Shown here: piece after piece, positions 1-8,829 of the stretch
Position numbering within the stretch: position 1 is the stretch's first letter
How the letters are laid out: every line of letters starts with the position of its first letter
NCBI GenBank assembly: GCA_028532855.1
Contig: JAQQAL010000023.1
Location: 1-63,975 of the forward strand
Direction: 5' to 3'
DNA: 63,975 nt
Source: Candidatus Thalassospirochaeta sargassi
Lineage (GTDB): Bacteria > Spirochaetota > Spirochaetia > UBA9216
The notes under the pieces: model-generated
What the model saw: only the letters and a program-made list of their open reading frames with translations
What the model was told of the DNA's origin: nothing
Databases searched by the model: none
Translations under genes and position numbers: made by a program

Positions 1-1283
1 CGGTAAAGCCTTTTCCATATCTCAGGCAGATCCGCCCCGGAGATTCCTTCCCCATCATCCTTAACCTCAACCCTAAGACGGCTGTCGTCCGCAGTAAGGC
101 TTATAATAACCTGCCCGCCTTCTTTACCGTATTTAAGGGCATTATCAATCAGATTTCCCACGGCCTGCCTGAATCTGTCGGAATCAGCATATATAAGTCC
201 CTGCCATAGCGGCTGCTTAAGTTGAAAACTGATTCCCCTATCCTCTGCAGTCATCTCGTAAACATCAAAAAGTTCGAGAAGTCTGTCTGCAGGACGGAAT
301 TCAGTCTTATTCAGCTTAAGCGTCCCTGTTTCAGCCTCTGAAATATCCATCAGCAGGGTCATCATACGCAAAACAGTTTCCGACTCAACAACCGCCTGCT
401 CAAGTGAATAGCGGTATTCTTCGGCAGCTTCGGCATCTGAGGCAAAATCCTGCCGGCTGAGGGATTTTTCAGAGATCATCCTGAATCTCGTTAATGGCGT
501 ACGCAGATCATGGGCAACCGTATCTAGAGCACCCTTCATTCCATGAACAAGCTCTTCTATCTTTTCCAGCATCTCATTAAATGAGACAATAAGTCCCTCA
601 AGCTCGCCGACCCCCTTCCGTTCAGTTATCCTGCTCTCGATCCGGCCCGTCTCTATCACTTCATTGACCGTCCGCTCAAGGTCCCTGATGGGCATAAGAA
701 ACCGTCTGGCTACCAGAAAACCCGAGGCTGAACTGATACCGACTAGTATCAGCAGGGCTACCAGAAAACTGCCTGAAAGAAGCTCCAGAACCCTTCGACG
801 GTTTTCATCGCTTGTTCCTACCTGGAGAAAGTTTCCGTCAGACAGAGGAATACAACCAGTCTCAAGAACATAGCGCATTGAACCGGATCTTAGCTGAACA
901 AAGCTTCCGGGTCTGGGCTGTATCCGTTCAAGCTGCTGAAAATTGAAACTGCTCCAATGTTCAGGAGTCTCAAGAAGAAGGGTGTTATTGAATTCGTCTG
1001 CTATACGGACAAAAAAAGGCTGCTCATCGGACAAAATCATATTTACATCAATATTATCAGTAAGCAACTCAAGCCCGCCGGACTGTTCAATAGCCCAGTA
1101 GCCGAGCATTCTCACCTGCAGACCGGCTCTTGAACTCTGAAGAAGAGAATTGTGAATGTAGATAAAGACGAAGGCGTATACAATGATTGATGCAATCCAG
1201 AAAATCCCCGCAAAAATAATGGTGAACTTCAGATCAGCCTTTATGCTTCGTCTGTTTTTCTCAGTTTTTCTCTCTGAGGACAT
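1..1283 (-). CDS. Sensor histidine kinase, C-terminus cut by window edge
   Basis: Inner-membrane sensor kinase, probably partner of the response regulator just upstream. The ATG at 1283-1281 lies inside the 3' end of the regulator gene (23-base overlap), so the two are translationally coupled. The frame is open to base 1, giving about 427 residues. An N-terminal transmembrane helix (about residues 17-38), an extracytoplasmic sensor stretch, a second membrane segment and a HAMP linker precede the phosphoacceptor box AHDLRTPLTRFR. The N box reads NLIDNALKYGKEG and a G1-like DDGEGI follows, so only the end of the ATPase domain is missing. The H-box is canonical for the HisKA/EnvZ-like class. The ligand is not inferable. 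Confidence 0.9.
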   Translation of the reverse strand, partial: MSSERKTEKNRRSIKADLKFTIIFAGIFWIASIIVYAFVFIYIHNSLLQSSRAGLQVRMLGYWAIEQSGGLELLTDNIDVNMILSDEQPFFVRIADEFNNTLLLETPEHWSSFNFQQLERIQPRPGSFVQLRSGSMRYVLETGCIPLSDGNFLQVGTSDENRRRVLELLSGSFLVALLILVGISSASGFLVARRFLMPIRDLERTVNEVIETGRIESRITERKGVGELEGLIVSFNEMLEKIEELVHGMKGALDTVAHDLRTPLTRFRMISEKSLSRQDFASDAEAAEEYRYSLEQAVVESETVLRMMTLLMDISEAETGTLKLNKTEFRPADRLLELFDVYEMTAEDRGISFQLKQPLWQGLIYADSDRFRQAVGNLIDNALKYGKEGGQVIISLTADDSRLRVEVKDDGEGISGADLPEIWKRLY

Positions 1284-1935
1284 ATCCTACCCCGCGAATA
1301 GTATGAATCAGCTTTCGGTCGCTCTCCTTATCTATCTTGCTTCGAAGCCTGGACACCAGCACATCTACAACATTAGTCTGAGGGTCAAAATCATATCCCC
1401 AGATATGCTCCATTATCATCGTTTTGGACATCACCATGCCCTGATTACGGACGAGGTACTCAAGAAGTGAAAACTCCTTGGGGTTCAGCGCAACAGATTC
1501 ACCATCCCTGCTAACCTCGCGGGTTACCGGATCAAGCCTGATCCCGAAGGCCTCAACAGCGCTGGACTCCTTTTTTACAGCTGAGCGCCTCAGCAGAGCC
1601 CGAAGTCTTGCAAGAAGCTCTGAAAACGAGAAGGGCTTGACCATGTAATCATCTCCCCCCCGCTGCAGGCCCGCAACCCTGTCATCGACCGATCGCTTAG
1701 CACTTAAAACAAGTATTGGGAGCTGATAGCCTGAACCGCGCAGCTGTTCTATTACACTAAGCCCGTCAATACCTGGCAGCATTATATCTATAACAGCCGC
1801 ATCAAAGCCCTCCGAAACAGCGGCAAGTCCGTCTTCACCTGTTTCAAAGCATTCAACGAAAAAACCAGCTTCTTTTAACCCCTTGGAAATAAAGCCGGAG
1901 ATAGCAGCATCATCTTCTATTATTAGAATCTTCAT
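1261..1935 (-). CDS. OmpR/PhoB-family response regulator
   Basis: DNA-binding response regulator of 224 residues, the usual OmpR-family length. The receiver domain (1-120) has the acidic pair D8-D9, phosphoacceptor D50 in VIDIMLPG, and the conserved lysine in MVKPFSFSELL. The winged-helix effector domain (about 125-224) contains NPKEFSLLEYLV and ends in VSRLRSKID...RGVGYVL, typical of PhoB/OmpR. The kinase gene starts inside its last codons. The divergent gene at 2025 encodes an exported protein and could be a target, but no operator repeat is obvious in the 89-base gap. The function as a phosphorelay output is secure, the stimulus unknown. Confidence 0.93.
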   Translation of the reverse strand: MKILIIEDDAAISGFISKGLKEAGFFVECFETGEDGLAAVSEGFDAAVIDIMLPGIDGLSVIEQLRGSGYQLPILVLSAKRSVDDRVAGLQRGGDDYMVKPFSFSELLARLRALLRRSAVKKESSAVEAFGIRLDPVTREVSRDGESVALNPKEFSLLEYLVRNQGMVMSKTMIMEHIWGYDFDPQTNVVDVLVSRLRSKIDKESDRKLIHTIRGVGYVLREKN

Positions 1936-1992
1936 CGCTTAAAAGATATCACAGGCGTTTATAAAACAAAAGCCAAAGATCTTAAAGTACTC

Positions 1993-2021
1993 TTGGACAG
2001 TTTCAGCAAAACGGATACACT
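1993..2021 (+). promoter_or_regulatory. Candidate promoter for the 2025 gene
   Basis: TTGGAC (1993-1998), 17-base spacer, TACACT (2016-2021). The -10 box ends three bases before the ATG at 2025 and six before the GTG at 2028, so the transcript probably starts at or near GTG 2028. That would make the mRNA leaderless. Confidence 0.4.
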
Positions 2022-2024
2022 TAG

Positions 2025-4862
2025 ATGGTGAGAATAAAAAGGTTTTCGATAATTTTACTGACTGTATCAATAGTTGTTCAATCAACAGCACCCGGGGTTT
2101 CAGCTATCGATAATGTACAGTTTCCGCCGACTGTCGAATGGAAGAAGATAGACACTTCGAAATTCACACTGATTTTCCCGGAGGAACTTTCAGATCAGGC
2201 AGCTGAAATTGCCGGCAAACTTGAAGCTTATTATCCTGCCGATGAATACAGTCTTGAGACCCACACTATGAGGTGGCCTGTAATTATAAACAACAGCCTG
2301 GTTTATCCCAACGCCTACGTTTCAAGCGCGCCAAGGCATTCCCAGCTGTACACAATCCCTGACCAGGAAGGGTTTCAAGGCACAGCAAACTGGCTCGAGG
2401 TAATATGGAGCCATGAACTGAGGCATATTGTTCAAAATGACAAAATGGTTCGCGGGTTTACAGCATTCGCGCACTGGCTTTTCGGAGAATACGGCTCAAG
2501 CGCAATGTCGCATTTTGCCCTGCCGCTATGGGTTTGGGAGGGTGATGCAGTCCTGACTGAAACCCTTCTCACCTCCGGGGGGCGCGGTAGATACCCTGGA
2601 TTTGAAAGACCGCTTCGGCGTGATCTGCTTAACGAACGAGAGTACGGTTACTACAAAGCCTCCCTCGGCTACTACGGCTCATACCGGGATACAGTTCCAA
2701 GCTGGTATGTTATGGGTTATCACCTCTGCGCCTACATCAGAGCTGAATACGGAATTGAAGCCTTTAATCGTATACTCGAAATAAGTGCTGATTATTCAAT
2801 GGCTCCTCTGATTCTGAACATTGCCGTAAAATCGGTTACCGGCAAAAAAATCAAAGACATATACAGTGATTGTCTCGCAGATTTGGAGATACAGTGGCGG
2901 GAACAGCTCGGGAACAGATTTATAACCCAAACCGAACTGATAATAGAGGCGGACAGAAAGAACCTTACAAATTACTATCCACTGGGATCCTTCGATAACG
3001 GAGATGCGGCTGCACTGCTTACCTCCGCGGCCGAAACTACAAGCCTCGTCAGGATCAGCCCCGACGGAAGAGCAAAGCGACTTCGAAAAATATCGCCCTT
3101 CGATAAAAATATCTCATTCAACGGTGAAACATTCTGTTGGACGGAGAGCAAAAGCGATATCAGGTGGGGCAACCGCTCCTGGACCGAAATAAGAATATTT
3201 ACACCGGCTACAGGCGAATACCGGAAAATTACCGATAAAACCAGGTACCTGTCGCCGTCGATAAGCCCAAACGGAAAACAAATTGCAGCTGTCGAGATAA
3301 GTCCTGAGCTTACAAGTTTTATAGTCATCCTCGACACAGAAGACGGGAGCCTGCTTGCAAGATATCCCGAACCGGCCGGAGCCTATCCATCGCAGACATG
3401 CTGGAGCGACGACGGAAACGCTGTTGTTTACCTGCGACAGTTAGACTGGGGCGAATCGATCAGGCTGTTGGACCCCGAGACGGGGATCAATAGAGCTCTG
3501 ACGATGCCTTCAACCGATGATATAGCTTCGCCGGTGGTTATTGACGGCTGGGTTTACTACGTGTCGGAGGCCTCAGGACTTGAATCTATTCACCGCATAG
3601 CTGCTTCAGGCGGAGAATCGGAGATGGTTGTTTCCAGAAGCTTTGGAGCGCTCTCTCCTGCTGCCGGAACCGGGGGAAAGCTGCTGTATGCTGATTACGG
3701 CGCTCACGGTTTTTCGCTCGCTGCAGTTTCTTCCTCAGCTATGGATGCTACCGCTGCCCATACACAGGAAGCGAAACCGGAAGCAGGACACGTTGATTAT
3801 TTTGAAGATCTGATTACACAGGAAAAATGGGCAGGGACGAACGGCCGGGGCAAATCCGTAACTGCTGTCGATTACGATATTGAAAACTACAGCAAGGCCC
3901 TTGGACTTGTCAACTTTCACAGTCGCAGCCTGACCACAACAAGCAGCGGAAGCGGCATAGCCTTGAGTCTTCAGGCAGATGACATCCTCGGGAACACCAG
4001 CGGGAACCTGTATCTGGGCTGGGATCCCTCCTATTCTGAAATTGCCGCCGGCTTGACCGGAGCCTGGGCAGGCTTCTACCCTGTCCTCCTCTACGGCGCA
4101 GAGCTGCAGTATCCTTTGAGCAACCCGAGTTCGGGCCATCAGTCTGCCCTGTACGGCGGAGTCTGGCTGCCCTTCGATTTTTCAGAAGGAATATGGAACC
4201 ATTCGCTCAGCTTTCAGGAGATCCTGCAGCTTCAATCTGAATACAGCTCCCCTCTGCATTTACTGGCTTCGGTGGCAAGCTTCAACTGGAGCCTTAAGCA
4301 AAAGAGCGCAAAGCGCGATCTGATTCCCCCCCTGGGCATTTCATTTGAGGCGTCATGGCTGTATACAATTTCACCGACTTACTACAACCAGTATTCAACC
4401 GAAACAGCCTTTTATCTCCCCGGATTGATGCGAAATCACGGCTTGCAGCTTGATTTTTACACAAGCGTAAATGCTGAATCAGCTGAAGCGTACTACAGGC
4501 ACGGAAATTGGCCGCGCGGATATGAATACACAGATTTGGACGGCAGAATGGCAGGCGGTGTCAGTATAGACTACCTGCTTCCTCTGGCATATCCTGATTT
4601 TGCAATCGGGGGGCTGATGTATATTTCAAGATTCTACATGTCATGCTATTTCGATGCGGCTGTCACCGCTGATTCATTCTCAGAAATCAGCGGCATGAGC
4701 TTCGATGCTCTAAAAAGCACAGCTGGATTCGAACTGTATACGACCTTTCATCTCTTCAACAATTATGTCCCCCTCAGTGCCGGGTTGAGATTTATCTACA
4801 ATCTCAACAGCGGGATAATGCGTCTTGAGGACACTACATTTCTGCTGGGTATAAATTTCTAA
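2025..4862 (+). CDS. Exported HExxH metalloprotease-like protein with beta-propeller and barrel-like C-terminus
   Basis: 945 residues. A hydrophobic signal segment (about 5-27, ending VSA) predicts export. Around residues 120-180 there is a gluzincin-type site: H130-E131-L-R-H134 in a helix and a candidate third ligand E172 in WEGDA. The middle (about 310-590) contains repeats of the TolB/PD40 propeller type (for example SPNGKQIAAVEIS and SDDGNAVVYLRQ). The C-terminal third is rich in alternating aromatic strands and ends in an aromatic residue (LLGINF), as outer-membrane barrels do. This looks like a surface or periplasmic peptidase-MA-like protein. Substrate and membrane insertion are inference. 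The start may be GTG 2028 rather than ATG 2025, given the promoter position. Confidence 0.75.
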   Translation: MVRIKRFSIILLTVSIVVQSTAPGVSAIDNVQFPPTVEWKKIDTSKFTLIFPEELSDQAAEIAGKLEAYYPADEYSLETHTMRWPVIINNSLVYPNAYVSSAPRHSQLYTIPDQEGFQGTANWLEVIWSHELRHIVQNDKMVRGFTAFAHWLFGEYGSSAMSHFALPLWVWEGDAVLTETLLTSGGRGRYPGFERPLRRDLLNEREYGYYKASLGYYGSYRDTVPSWYVMGYHLCAYIRAEYGIEAFNRILEISADYSMAPLILNIAVKSVTGKKIKDIYSDCLADLEIQWREQLGNRFITQTELIIEADRKNLTNYYPLGSFDNGDAAALLTSAAETTSLVRISPDGRAKRLRKISPFDKNISFNGETFCWTESKSDIRWGNRSWTEIRIFTPATGEYRKITDKTRYLSPSISPNGKQIAAVEISPELTSFIVILDTEDGSLLARYPEPAGAYPSQTCWSDDGNAVVYLRQLDWGESIRLLDPETGINRALTMPSTDDIASPVVIDGWVYYVSEASGLESIHRIAASGGESEMVVSRSFGALSPAAGTGGKLLYADYGAHGFSLAAVSSSAMDATAAHTQEAKPEAGHVDYFEDLITQEKWAGTNGRGKSVTAVDYDIENYSKALGLVNFHSRSLTTTSSGSGIALSLQADDILGNTSGNLYLGWDPSYSEIAAGLTGAWAGFYPVLLYGAELQYPLSNPSSGHQSALYGGVWLPFDFSEGIWNHSLSFQEILQLQSEYSSPLHLLASVASFNWSLKQKSAKRDLIPPLGISFEASWLYTISPTYYNQYSTETAFYLPGLMRNHGLQLDFYTSVNAESAEAYYRHGNWPRGYEYTDLDGRMAGGVSIDYLLPLAYPDFAIGGLMYISRFYMSCYFDAAVTADSFSEISGMSFDALKSTAGFELYTTFHLFNNYVPLSAGLRFIYNLNSGIMRLEDTTFLLGINF

Positions 4863-4909
4863 ACGCCCCCCGCCGGGAGTGAACCTATGAAACCCTTGAG
4901 TCGCGCATC

Positions 4910-7882
4910 TTACATGGGAAGTGTCAGGGTATTTTCAGTCAGCTCTTCACCATATTCGGCCGCAAGCTCCTTTAAAACATCCTCCGGACCCATTACGACG
5001 GAAACTGAGCCTTTTAGATTCTTTCGGAGCCTTGCCGCGGCAGCCTTAATATCATCAGTAGTCGTATCAAGCATTGCCTCACGCTTATTCTGCCTGGTTT
5101 CATCGGTTATCCTGTAAAGATCCCGTCTGAACCCTATCAGACTTTCCTCGGCAGGGCTCAACGGTTTAAGATCGCGCCCGACTACGGTAATTATCGCCTT
5201 TCGCAGATCATTTTCCGAATATCGGCCGGCAGCGGCTGCATCAAGGGCGGCTTCGAATGCCTTCAAGTTCGCTCCCGGATTAGGATCACGGTATGTTGAG
5301 ACAGTGATAAGCCCTTCAGTGCCGTTGACTGAAGCATAAACCCCGTAAGCTCCGTTTTTCATCCTGACCTCTTCCCAGAGATCATTTGTCTTCATCATAT
5401 GCGCCAGAAGGCTTTCGTGAGCATGGCCCGGATCTCCTAAAAATGACGCAGGCATTGTCCTTGCGGTGAAGAAAACCGATGTGGGTACCGAGAGTGCACC
5501 ATAATTATACTTCGGAGTCTTTTGCAGATCGCCTATATGAAGTTCGGGATCAATTGCCGCTGCGGCATCTTCCGACGGCAAACGATCTATGAAGGCTGCA
5601 AGTTTTCGCTCTACCGCATCCATACTGCTGCCTGCACAGGTAAGATTGAAGACAAGCCTGCTGCGGTTTAACAGCCGGCTTCGCATTGATTCAAGTGAGA
5701 TGCAGACTGAAGGAATAGATTCATCAGCCCTCGCCGTCAGATCATTTAAAAACATCAACTGTCTGCTTCCCCGCCATTCATCTTCACGCTCAAGAACCCT
5801 GTCAAACTCGGCGGCAGCCTTTACAGAGCAGAAGGAATGACCTGCGGGGACAATACTTGACTTGAAATCATTACGCATCTCGAACAGCAGATCCCTAACC
5901 CTGACAGGATCGCCTATCTCTGATTGGAGCAGCATGTCGGAAGCAAGTTCAAATGCCTGATCAAGGTCCTTTTCAAGGGTCTTCAGTCTGAAGAACAGGT
6001 AATCCTTACGCTCAACGCTTGCGTCGGCCGTACGGCTTGATTCAAGAAAGGTGTAAAGCCCGCCTGTTTTCAATGCGAGTTCGAGGGCAACCTGGTCATA
6101 ACTACGGCCGGGAAGCCCGGAAGAACAGATCATCCTGCTCAGAAACGGCAGCAGCATCCCCTCGTCATCTGAAATATCCCTTATGTCTATTGCAAAATCG
6201 ATGTAGATAATACCGTTGGTAAACAGTTCATGTTTATACAGGGGAACGCCTGCTACCTCGTCCTGCTCGGTTTTAATCAGTCTGATTTTATCAGGTACAT
6301 CTTCAAGATCAAGCGAAGGAATCTTCGATAGTTCTTCTTCAGAATCAGATGCTTCCTGAAAAACCCTGAAGCTGTCAACCTTCTGTTTCTCAGCCTCAAG
6401 CTCGGCAGGAGAAAGGTTTCCCCTGATATCAGCCACAGCATCAGCGACAGCCTTTTCCATCTTATCGTTATGGGTTGCGTCGGGCTCTATAACAAGCATC
6501 AGACGATGATTGTTCTCAATAAGCCATTTTCTTATCATATCTTCAAAGAATCCGGGCTCTGTCTCATACAGATTCCGAAGCTCTTCCATTGGTTCCTTGA
6601 AAGAAATAGTATCCTCAGGGCTGCCGCCGTGCAGCCAGCCCTTGAGTGAACGCCCCATCAGTCTCAGACCGAAGGGGGCTCCACCCTTTATTTCCCGGTT
6701 TCTGAACTCAACACGGTGCATTGCTCCGGCCAGGGACAGCTCAGGAATCCCCTCATCAGCAAGTTTTCGCAATTCATCCATAATCAGCTTATCAAAATCA
6801 CCGGAACGCTCTCTGCTGCTTCCACGGACTCCTACTGAAAAAACCATCTCACGCAGATCAGTATCAAGTCCGCTTACAGGGCTCAGATCTTCTCCTATCC
6901 CGGATTCAACAACAGCCTTGTAAAGAGGCGCCCCCATATTGCCCATAAGAGCCTCGGTAAGAACCTCGAAGGCAAGGATGTTTATTGAGTTTTCCGAGCT
7001 GCCGCACTTCCAGTTAAGGGTGAGTGTGGCTCCAGCCTCATCTTCATCACCGGAAAGCGGACTGGAAACCCGGGCGTCACGGGATTTATCCCATGAAGGC
7101 TGAATGCTGATATCTTCAGCAGGTTCCGCCTTTCCGCCAAATCGTGAGAGTGCATTCTCCTGCAGAAACTCAAGCTGCTCTGCAGTATCAATGTCTCCGT
7201 ATAGAAAGATACGACAGTTTGAGGGGTGATAAAACCGGGCATGCCAGGCTTTAAAATCTTCGTATGTAAGCGAGGGAATTGCTGAGGGTTCCCCTCCGGA
7301 GTCCCACTTATAGGGTGATTCAGGAAACATATAGCGATAAGAATATTCCGCCGCAATAGAATCATGGTTCGAGTAGGCTCCCTTCATCTCGTTAAACACA
7401 ACACCAGAGGGCTGTGCGCTTCCGTCCTCCTGCGGCTCGAACCTTATACCCTCCTGCATGAACATCTCTTCACGCAGGAGTGGAAAAAACACGGCGTCGG
7501 CATAGACGCTCATCAGGTTGAAATAATCCTTGGGCACAGTAGATGCGGCCGGAAAAACGGTCTTATCCGGGTAGGTCATAGCATTAAGGAAGGTATTCAT
7601 ACTGCCGTTCATCATCGACAGAAAGGGGTCTTTAATCGGATACTTCTGAGAACCAGCAAGTACACAGTGTTCAAGAATATGCGATACCCCCGTATTATCG
7701 GAGGCGGGCGTTTTGAAGGCGAATGAAAAAAGGTTTTCCTTATCATCATTATGAAGGTGGTAAACATCGGCTCCGGTCAGATCATGTATCAGTCTTATTC
7801 CAGTTCCCCTGTATTCAGAAATTTCATTCACTTCCATTACGGTAAATCCGTGCAGACTGTCGCCGGGTTTGAGTCTTGTCAT
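4910..7882 (-). CDS. M16C-family zinc metalloprotease (presequence protease/insulinase type)
   Basis: 990 residues, the normal length for PreP/Cym1-type M16C peptidases, which degrade unstructured peptides within a closed chamber. The inverted zinc motif HxxEH is present at H68-I-L-E71-H72 (SHILEHCVLAGS), with the distal glutamate region VVFNEMKGAYSN downstream. NAMTYPDKTVFP is typical of the subfamily. Two homologous halves are followed by the M16C-associated domain. No signal peptide is seen, so it is probably cytoplasmic. It is the last gene of a tex-nucleoside hydrolase-M16 run. Only 9 bases separate it from the preceding stop, and aaggat precedes the ATG. Confidence 0.92.
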   Translation of the reverse strand: MTRLKPGDSLHGFTVMEVNEISEYRGTGIRLIHDLTGADVYHLHNDDKENLFSFAFKTPASDNTGVSHILEHCVLAGSQKYPIKDPFLSMMNGSMNTFLNAMTYPDKTVFPAASTVPKDYFNLMSVYADAVFFPLLREEMFMQEGIRFEPQEDGSAQPSGVVFNEMKGAYSNHDSIAAEYSYRYMFPESPYKWDSGGEPSAIPSLTYEDFKAWHARFYHPSNCRIFLYGDIDTAEQLEFLQENALSRFGGKAEPAEDISIQPSWDKSRDARVSSPLSGDEDEAGATLTLNWKCGSSENSINILAFEVLTEALMGNMGAPLYKAVVESGIGEDLSPVSGLDTDLREMVFSVGVRGSSRERSGDFDKLIMDELRKLADEGIPELSLAGAMHRVEFRNREIKGGAPFGLRLMGRSLKGWLHGGSPEDTISFKEPMEELRNLYETEPGFFEDMIRKWLIENNHRLMLVIEPDATHNDKMEKAVADAVADIRGNLSPAELEAEKQKVDSFRVFQEASDSEEELSKIPSLDLEDVPDKIRLIKTEQDEVAGVPLYKHELFTNGIIYIDFAIDIRDISDDEGMLLPFLSRMICSSGLPGRSYDQVALELALKTGGLYTFLESSRTADASVERKDYLFFRLKTLEKDLDQAFELASDMLLQSEIGDPVRVRDLLFEMRNDFKSSIVPAGHSFCSVKAAAEFDRVLEREDEWRGSRQLMFLNDLTARADESIPSVCISLESMRSRLLNRSRLVFNLTCAGSSMDAVERKLAAFIDRLPSEDAAAAIDPELHIGDLQKTPKYNYGALSVPTSVFFTARTMPASFLGDPGHAHESLLAHMMKTNDLWEEVRMKNGAYGVYASVNGTEGLITVSTYRDPNPGANLKAFEAALDAAAAGRYSENDLRKAIITVVGRDLKPLSPAEESLIGFRRDLYRITDETRQNKREAMLDTTTDDIKAAAARLRKNLKGSVSVVMGPEDVLKELAAEYGEELTENTLTLPM

Positions 7883-7891
7883 TATATATCC

Positions 7892-8827
7892 TTATTTTGG
7901 TGAGTTTATTTTTATTCGTTTTGCGAGTTCGCTGAAGCGCTTCATATCGCATTTCAGGATCACATCGGCTGTCCCGTCTGCACCATCCGAATCAGATACC
8001 ACTACCGAAGCGCCCCGCTTTTCATTTTCCCGGTTGAGAATCATACACAGAGACATATTCTCGGTCTCAATGGCAATAGCCGGATCAATTACACAGGCGA
8101 CTGTCAGCGGATCAGGAAAACCTATTTTTCTCGATCCGGTAGAGTTCTCCATAAAATCAAGGTAGAAGCTCTGAATCTCAATAAACAGATCCCCCGCTGG
8201 TGTTCCATTCATATCAAGCCTGAGAAATTCCTCTTCAGGCATAAATCCGGCTACCGTAGCATCCCAGGTGAGGATTTTTACAGGAACGCCGGTTCCGAGA
8301 CTGAAGGCTGCTGCCTCAGGGTCATAGAAAAAGTTGAATTCAGCCCATGGCGTAACATTGCCGGGCCCAACTGCTCCTCCCATCATCACGATCTCTGAAA
8401 TAAGCTCAGAAAGCTCAGGGTAGAGATTAAAAGCGAATGCAAGGTTCGTTAGCGGTCCGAGGGTGATGAGCTTTATTCCGGGATAGGCTTTCGCGGCTGC
8501 GAAGATTCCTTCTGCCGCATTAATAGCTTCGGGGGTCTTCCCGCCTGTATCAAGGACAACATCGGCAAGTCCGTTAGAGCCGTGTATCTTATCCGCATTA
8601 TGACTGATTCTAAGCATTGATGTGGAACATCCCCTGTAAACGGGAATATCCGTTCGTTTATAGAAGTTAAGAAGCCCGCATACATTGTTGAGCACATTCT
8701 CAAGACTGGTATTTCCTGCAACACAGCTGATACCGGCAATCTCGACTTCGGGGCTTGAAAGAGCCATCATAATTGCTACTGCGTCGTCTATACCGCAATC
8801 GGTATCAATAAAAATCTTTTGAGCCAT
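7892..8827 (-). CDS. Inosine/uridine-preferring nucleoside hydrolase
   Basis: 311 residues, full length for the IU-NH (RihA/B/C) family, which cleaves the N-glycosidic bond of ribonucleosides for salvage. The N-terminal calcium-binding signature DTDCGIDDA (residues 8-16) is intact. The second substrate-binding block VMMGGAVGPGNVTPWAEFNFFYDPEAA is also recognisable. The ribosome-binding site aaaggag lies within the last codons of tex and only two bases separate the genes, so translation is coupled. Nucleobase specificity cannot be told from sequence alone. Confidence 0.92.
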   Translation of the reverse strand: MAQKIFIDTDCGIDDAVAIMMALSSPEVEIAGISCVAGNTSLENVLNNVCGLLNFYKRTDIPVYRGCSTSMLRISHNADKIHGSNGLADVVLDTGGKTPEAINAAEGIFAAAKAYPGIKLITLGPLTNLAFAFNLYPELSELISEIVMMGGAVGPGNVTPWAEFNFFYDPEAAAFSLGTGVPVKILTWDATVAGFMPEEEFLRLDMNGTPAGDLFIEIQSFYLDFMENSTGSRKIGFPDPLTVACVIDPAIAIETENMSLCMILNRENEKRGASVVVSDSDGADGTADVILKCDMKRFSELAKRIKINSPK

Positions 8828-8829
8828 TC

